From Pelotomaculum sp. PtaU1.Bin035 (lineage in GTDB: Bacteria; Bacillota; Desulfotomaculia; Desulfotomaculales; Pelotomaculaceae), in contig MVRN01000127.1 of assembly GCA_002067965.1 (NCBI GenBank), positions 1 through 64,000 of the forward strand: a stretch of 64,000 nt of DNA, read 5' to 3'. This document shows positions 59,790-64,000 of this stretch, in pieces (position 1 is the stretch's first letter; every line of letters starts with the position of its first letter). The translations under genes were made by a program, and so were the position numbers. The notes below the pieces were generated by a model. The model ran no database searches. It was not told where the DNA came from and saw only the letters and a program-made list of their open reading frames with translations.

Positions 59790-62700
59790 ATGTTTCGAGT
59801 TGAAGAGCTGCTTTTTGAATATTTTTTTGAATATATTGATGAACTCCGCCGGAAGGGACAAATTGAAAGTGCCATTGATGGTGTGAAAAAATTTTTATCC
59901 GTTATGGAAGGCATTTGGGGTGACATAAACCCTTATTATCTTAAGATTGTCAATGGCCTGGCAATGACTTATCATTCCATTGGGCGGATGAAAGAAGCTG
60001 AACCGCTTTATCTTAAGGCAGTAAACCAAGCTCAAATTAATGGGGAAGAAAAAGAGGATTACCTTTTTTACCTCAACAACCTCGCCTTACTGTACCAGGA
60101 ATCGGGCCGTCTGAAAGAAGCGGAGCCATTATTTAAGAAATTAGTTGAGCTTACTCTTAAAACAGTAGGCCGCAAGCATATTAAATATGCGGATTGCCTT
60201 CATAACCTGGGTTATTTGTATTATTCTTTGGGACAATTTAAAACAGCGAAGAATATGCTGTTAAAATCTTTGGAGATAACCCGTGAAATACTTGGAGATA
60301 AAAATTCCAGCTATGCTAATGGGCTGGAGAGTTTATTAGAATTTTATATTTCCACGGGTGACCTGGCGGAGGCAAAAAAGATATGCAGGAAGGCGCTGAA
60401 ATTAAGAAGGATAATTAAAGGCAAAAGGACTCCGGAATATGCCCGCTGTTTGAACAAATTAGCTGCAATATGTCAAATCAAGGGGAAATATAAAACAGCG
60501 GAGCTAATATACCGCCGGGTAATAAAAATAGATATTGAGAATAAAAAAGAAGGGCATCCGAACTTTGGCGTAACCTTACAAAGTTTGGCTGAATTGTACA
60601 AGGCATTAGGAAGATATGAAAAGTCCGAGGCGATGTATATTGAATCCTTAAAGATAAATCGCGCTGTCCTGGGTGATCTGCATATGAATGTTGCCAGGTG
60701 CATTTATGATCTTGCCGCGCTATATATGACAGCCGGGCGCTACCAGGAATCCGAAGCCCTTTTTTCCCAAGCGATTGATATAAAAAGCAAAATTGTGGGG
60801 GAAAAAAATTATGAGTACGCGTCAAGTCTTAACGGGTTGGCTGAACTTTACACTGTAATGGGCCGCTACAGAGAAGCAGAGCAGTTAATTCAAAGAGCAA
60901 TAACAATTAATGAAGAGGCTCTTGGGGACAGGAGCCTTGAATACGCGGTGAATATTAACGATCTTGCCAACTTGTATGCCTTTACCGGCCGGTTTAATGA
61001 GGCCGAAGAACTGCATAAAATAGTCGCCGGGATCAGGTATGATATCTTGGGCGGGATGAGCAAGGGCTACGCCATCGCCATGAACAATTTAGCTTACTTA
61101 TATTTTTTAATGGGCAGATATGAGGAATCCGGCGAGTTATATAAAGAGGCTTTGTTAATTATATGTAAAATATTGGGGCGGGACAACTCTGATTATGCAA
61201 CCTGCCTTAATGGGCAGGCCATGGTAGGATACGCCCTGGGGCAATATGAGGAAGCTGAAGCGCTATATGTGAAAGCGCTGGAGATCAAACGGAGCATAGC
61301 CGGTGAGATGCATCCTGAATACGCCACGAATTTATGCAACCTGGCAATGTTGTATCATAATACGGAACGGTACTATGAGGCAGAGCAGAAATACCTGCGG
61401 GTACTGGTGATAAGGCGCATGGTTTTAGGTGACAGGCATCCTGACTTGGCCGTCAGCCTGAATAATCTCGCTGTGCTGTATATAGATATGGGAAAGTACT
61501 CTGAATCCGAATTATTGCTCAATGCCGCAGGGAAAATAATATTTAATGTTTTGGGTGAAGAGCACTCGCTTTATGCTTTCAACCTCAATAATTTGGCCTG
61601 GCTTTGCCAGAATACGGGCCAATATAGAAAAGCCGAGGGGCTGTACTTAAAGTCGGCACAAAAAATGCTTCACGCCCTGGGTGACAAACATCCGGATTAT
61701 GCTGCCGTGTTAAGCAGCCTTGGCTGGATAAAAGCTGCAACCGGACAATATGGTGAAGCGTTGCGGTACTTAAGTGAGAGCGTTAAAATCAATGATATGC
61801 TGCTGGAAAGGCTGGCGGCCTATCTTCCGGAGCAGCAGCTGCTTTCATTTGCAAGCAAGCTGGAAGGAGAGACGTTTTTATTATTATCTTTTGTCTGGCG
61901 CTGTCTGAAAGATAATAATGACGCTGTCAAGATAGCTTCGGATACTGTGATAAAACGTAAAGCTATAGTATACGAGGCAACGGCGGTCCAGCACCAAGCT
62001 GCAATAACCCGCAAGTACCCGCGCCTGGAAGGAATCTTCATTGAAATGAAACAAGTACATAATGAGTTGGCCGGAAGAATGCTCAGCGGGCCGGCAGATG
62101 ATGAAGATATTGAAACATTTAAAACAAATTTGGAATGTCTGGATAACCGGTTAAAAGAATTGCAGAGTCAAATTGCCAAACAAGTGCCTCAAATAGATAT
62201 CCAAATGCGTTTGCAGGGCGCGGACAGGCGGGCGATTTCCAATTCGCTTCCTCCAAATGCTATTCTAATAGAGTTTATAAGGTTTATACCTGTTACTTTT
62301 GCAGCAACAGAAAACGAGGAGTACGAACCTGCCCGTTACATTGCCTTTATCGTAGCCTCAGAGCAGCCGGAAAAAACAATTCTTTTGGATTTTGGAACTG
62401 CGGAAGAGATTGATTTTAAAATTAATAATTTCAGGAAAATAATTATGGACGGCGCGGATAACCGGGGCCACGGTGATTTGGGGTTGGCAACAGGCTTAAT
62501 AAAGGATGAGTGCCGCATTCTGTATGATATGTTATTTATGCCTGTTGCAGAGGTATTACATGAAAATAACTTGAAAAAGACGGACCATATAATTATCGCG
62601 CCTGATGGAGAAATCTGTCAAGTTCCCTTCGAGGCGTTTGTTTCCCCCCGGGATAGGTTCATTATTGAGGATTATAACATAAGCTATGTAACTGTTGGAC

Positions 62701-63581
62701 GTGATATAGTGCGGTTTGGGGTTGGATACGATGGTGCTGATGAGGCGGTTATTATTGCAGACCCGGACTATAACTTAACTAAGCCTGAAGAAGGTACAGA
62801 AAATATACAATGGCAGCGAGGCGGGCTGCTTAGTAAATTAAGAGGCCGGGGAAAATATTTCCCCCCCTTGCCGCTGACCCGCAGGGAGGGAAAAAAGGTG
62901 GCGGAACGGGTTAGCGGCATGGGGCTGAAAGTTAGAGAGTTCTATGGAAAAAAGGCTTCAAAAAAACAAGTTAAAGAAGTGGCGGCACCAAAGATTTTAC
63001 ATATAGCCACACATGGCTTCTTTCTTCCGGATAAGGAAAGGCCTGTTAAAATGCAGCTTAGAGGAATTATTGACAAAAGAAATATGCCGGAGTATATAAA
63101 ATCGTCTATTTTTAAACATAACCTTGAAAATCCTTTACTACGGTCCGGTTTGGTTTTTGCGGGAGTAAACATAGTATTGAGCGGGGGAAAACCTCCGGAA
63201 GAGGCAGAGGACGGTATTTTAACCGCCCTTGAGGTTATGACAATGGATTTAACAGGGACTGAGCTGGTCGCATTATCAGCATGTCAATCCGGTATGGGCG
63301 AAGTGCGTTGCGGAGAGGGCGTAGCCGGCCTGCGCAAGTCATTCATCCTTGGCGGAGCCAGGACCATATTAATCAGCTTGTGGGAAGTACCTGATTTTGA
63401 GACTTTGATGCTGATGGAATCATTTTATACTAGTGTATTTAGGGGTGAGGACAAATCAGCAGCGCTTCGGATGGCAAAGTTGGAACTTATTAATAGGTTG
63501 CGCAAGGGTAATGAATTTGTAAACCCCTGGTATTGGGCGGGATTTATTTGCCAAGGGGATACATTGCCAATTCAACAGTAG
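59790..63581 (+). CDS. TPR-CHAT caspase-like protein
   Basis: A 1263-residue protein. Residues 30-680 are about fifteen kinesin-light-chain-type TPR repeats of 42 residues (pattern 'YAxxLNNLAxLYxxxGRYxEAExLYxxAL.I....LG'). A coiled linker (about 680-820) follows. The C-terminal CHAT domain (about 900-1263), a caspase-family peptidase fold, has the catalytic His in ILHIATHGFF (near 1074) and Cys in ALSACQSGMGEV (near 1164), then GEGVAGLRKSFILGGARTILISLWEV. Both catalytic residues are present. TPR-CHAT proteins act in type III CRISPR (Craspase), gasdermin and other defence or signalling pathways; no CRISPR array is seen here. ATG 59790 has GAGGTG. Confidence 0.9.
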   Translation: MFRVEELLFEYFFEYIDELRRKGQIESAIDGVKKFLSVMEGIWGDINPYYLKIVNGLAMTYHSIGRMKEAEPLYLKAVNQAQINGEEKEDYLFYLNNLALLYQESGRLKEAEPLFKKLVELTLKTVGRKHIKYADCLHNLGYLYYSLGQFKTAKNMLLKSLEITREILGDKNSSYANGLESLLEFYISTGDLAEAKKICRKALKLRRIIKGKRTPEYARCLNKLAAICQIKGKYKTAELIYRRVIKIDIENKKEGHPNFGVTLQSLAELYKALGRYEKSEAMYIESLKINRAVLGDLHMNVARCIYDLAALYMTAGRYQESEALFSQAIDIKSKIVGEKNYEYASSLNGLAELYTVMGRYREAEQLIQRAITINEEALGDRSLEYAVNINDLANLYAFTGRFNEAEELHKIVAGIRYDILGGMSKGYAIAMNNLAYLYFLMGRYEESGELYKEALLIICKILGRDNSDYATCLNGQAMVGYALGQYEEAEALYVKALEIKRSIAGEMHPEYATNLCNLAMLYHNTERYYEAEQKYLRVLVIRRMVLGDRHPDLAVSLNNLAVLYIDMGKYSESELLLNAAGKIIFNVLGEEHSLYAFNLNNLAWLCQNTGQYRKAEGLYLKSAQKMLHALGDKHPDYAAVLSSLGWIKAATGQYGEALRYLSESVKINDMLLERLAAYLPEQQLLSFASKLEGETFLLLSFVWRCLKDNNDAVKIASDTVIKRKAIVYEATAVQHQAAITRKYPRLEGIFIEMKQVHNELAGRMLSGPADDEDIETFKTNLECLDNRLKELQSQIAKQVPQIDIQMRLQGADRRAISNSLPPNAILIEFIRFIPVTFAATENEEYEPARYIAFIVASEQPEKTILLDFGTAEEIDFKINNFRKIIMDGADNRGHGDLGLATGLIKDECRILYDMLFMPVAEVLHENNLKKTDHIIIAPDGEICQVPFEAFVSPRDRFIIEDYNISYVTVGRDIVRFGVGYDGADEAVIIADPDYNLTKPEEGTENIQWQRGGLLSKLRGRGKYFPPLPLTRREGKKVAERVSGMGLKVREFYGKKASKKQVKEVAAPKILHIATHGFFLPDKERPVKMQLRGIIDKRNMPEYIKSSIFKHNLENPLLRSGLVFAGVNIVLSGGKPPEEAEDGILTALEVMTMDLTGTELVALSACQSGMGEVRCGEGVAGLRKSFILGGARTILISLWEVPDFETLMLMESFYTSVFRGEDKSAALRMAKLELINRLRKGNEFVNPWYWAGFICQGDTLPIQQ

Positions 63582-63649
63582 AGATTTTGTAAGAAAGTCC
63601 ATATTTGCTTATTAATATATGTTCAAGCAAAGTAAGGGGTTGAATTAGC

Positions 63650-64000
63650 TTGAGTTCAACAGTTTATTCCGGGTACCGTATTTCCGAGCGGGAACGGCGG
63701 AGGTTGGAAGAAGAGAGAAAACGCAAGCTGGAAGAGGAGCGCAAGCGGCTGGAGGAAGAAAAACGAAAAAGAAAAATTAAAGAGGGAAAAGAACATATTG
63801 AAATAATAAAACGCTTTCGTGAGGTGGCTTCAAGCATACAATCAACGAGTTATAAAATTAGTAAGAATAACGGGGCTCCGGTACAAGCCAGTCCTTATGG
63901 CAGTGAAAAAAAAGATCCGGCCAGGTTTATGGAGGAGACTGTGCAGTCAATTAAAGAACAATTGGAGAATATCCCAACGGAATTGTCGAATATATTGCGC
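63650..64000 (+). CDS. Coiled-coil protein, cut by the window end
   Basis: TTG at 63650 after AAGGGG starts an open frame of 117 codons to the window end. It has a strongly charged coiled coil (SERERRRLEEERKRKLEEERKRLEEEKRKRK), then KEGKEHIEIIKRFREVASSIQS. No signal peptide. It is 68 nt after the TPR-CHAT gene and same strand, so part of the cluster. Function is unknown. Confidence 0.65.
   Translation, partial: MSSTVYSGYRISERERRRLEEERKRKLEEERKRLEEEKRKRKIKEGKEHIEIIKRFREVASSIQSTSYKISKNNGAPVQASPYGSEKKDPARFMEETVQSIKEQLENIPTELSNILR

Overview
The window reads as a chromosomal segment of a Gram-positive, Firmicutes-type anaerobe. Strong AGGAGG-like ribosome sites, many GTG and TTG starts, copper-amine-oxidase-N 'stalk' proteins and DUF3352, VWA and zinc-ribbon envelope proteins suggest the Desulfotomaculum/Pelotomaculum branch of Clostridia. 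That placement is inference; no rRNA or other taxonomic marker is present.

Region 1 (1-23.3 kb): a tadA gene runs into a tRNA-Ser(CGA) gene, which is the attachment site of an integrated element of about 22.6 kb. The element ends in a second copy of the tRNA 3' part at 23248-23309. It carries a tyrosine integrase, an excisionase-like HTH protein, a primase-helicase, an ArgR-like regulator, RHH, DUF960, RadC, WYL and HU-like proteins, and two secreted proteins. No relaxase, conjugation, terminase or capsid gene is visible, so it looks like a satellite or genomic island. Seven copies of a roughly 85-bp palindromic repeat built from GCGTCAC/TGACGCT units are scattered in its intergenic gaps and nowhere else in the window. 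Its right end (19.9-23.1 kb) is much richer in A+T and holds a GIY-YIG protein followed by two tandem modules, each a TerB-like protein plus an LRAT/NlpC-P60-type protein with an Ala/Gly-rich membrane segment. This is my best candidate for an undescribed, possibly defensive, system.

Region 2 (23.3-27.7 kb): an accretion zone with further degenerate attachment-site copies, a flavin reductase-like gene, an IS21 remnant, a Phd/RelE-type toxin-antitoxin pair, an XRE regulator followed by a fragment resembling BrxA (BREX), a metallo-beta-lactamase-fold hydrolase and a small Arg/Ser/His-rich protein.

Region 3 (27.8-36.2 kb): one giant gene for a cyclic beta-glucan synthase (NdvB type).

Region 4 (36.4-49.5 kb): a DUF2087/GIY-YIG protein, an HNH nuclease and a type I restriction-modification operon (a one-domain S-like protein, HsdM, HsdS, HsdR, YgjP-type metallopeptidase), then a potassium channel, a stand-alone MASE3 membrane domain and a graveyard of broken genes (integrase, MFS, LysR).

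Region 5 (50.2-64 kb): a co-directional cluster of membrane-anchored zinc-ribbon proteins (DUF3352; TPR-VWA; Ig-like; TPR), an Lgt paralogue, and a 1263-residue TPR-CHAT caspase-like protein with a small partner. This is a second candidate for an uncharacterised multi-protein envelope or signalling system.
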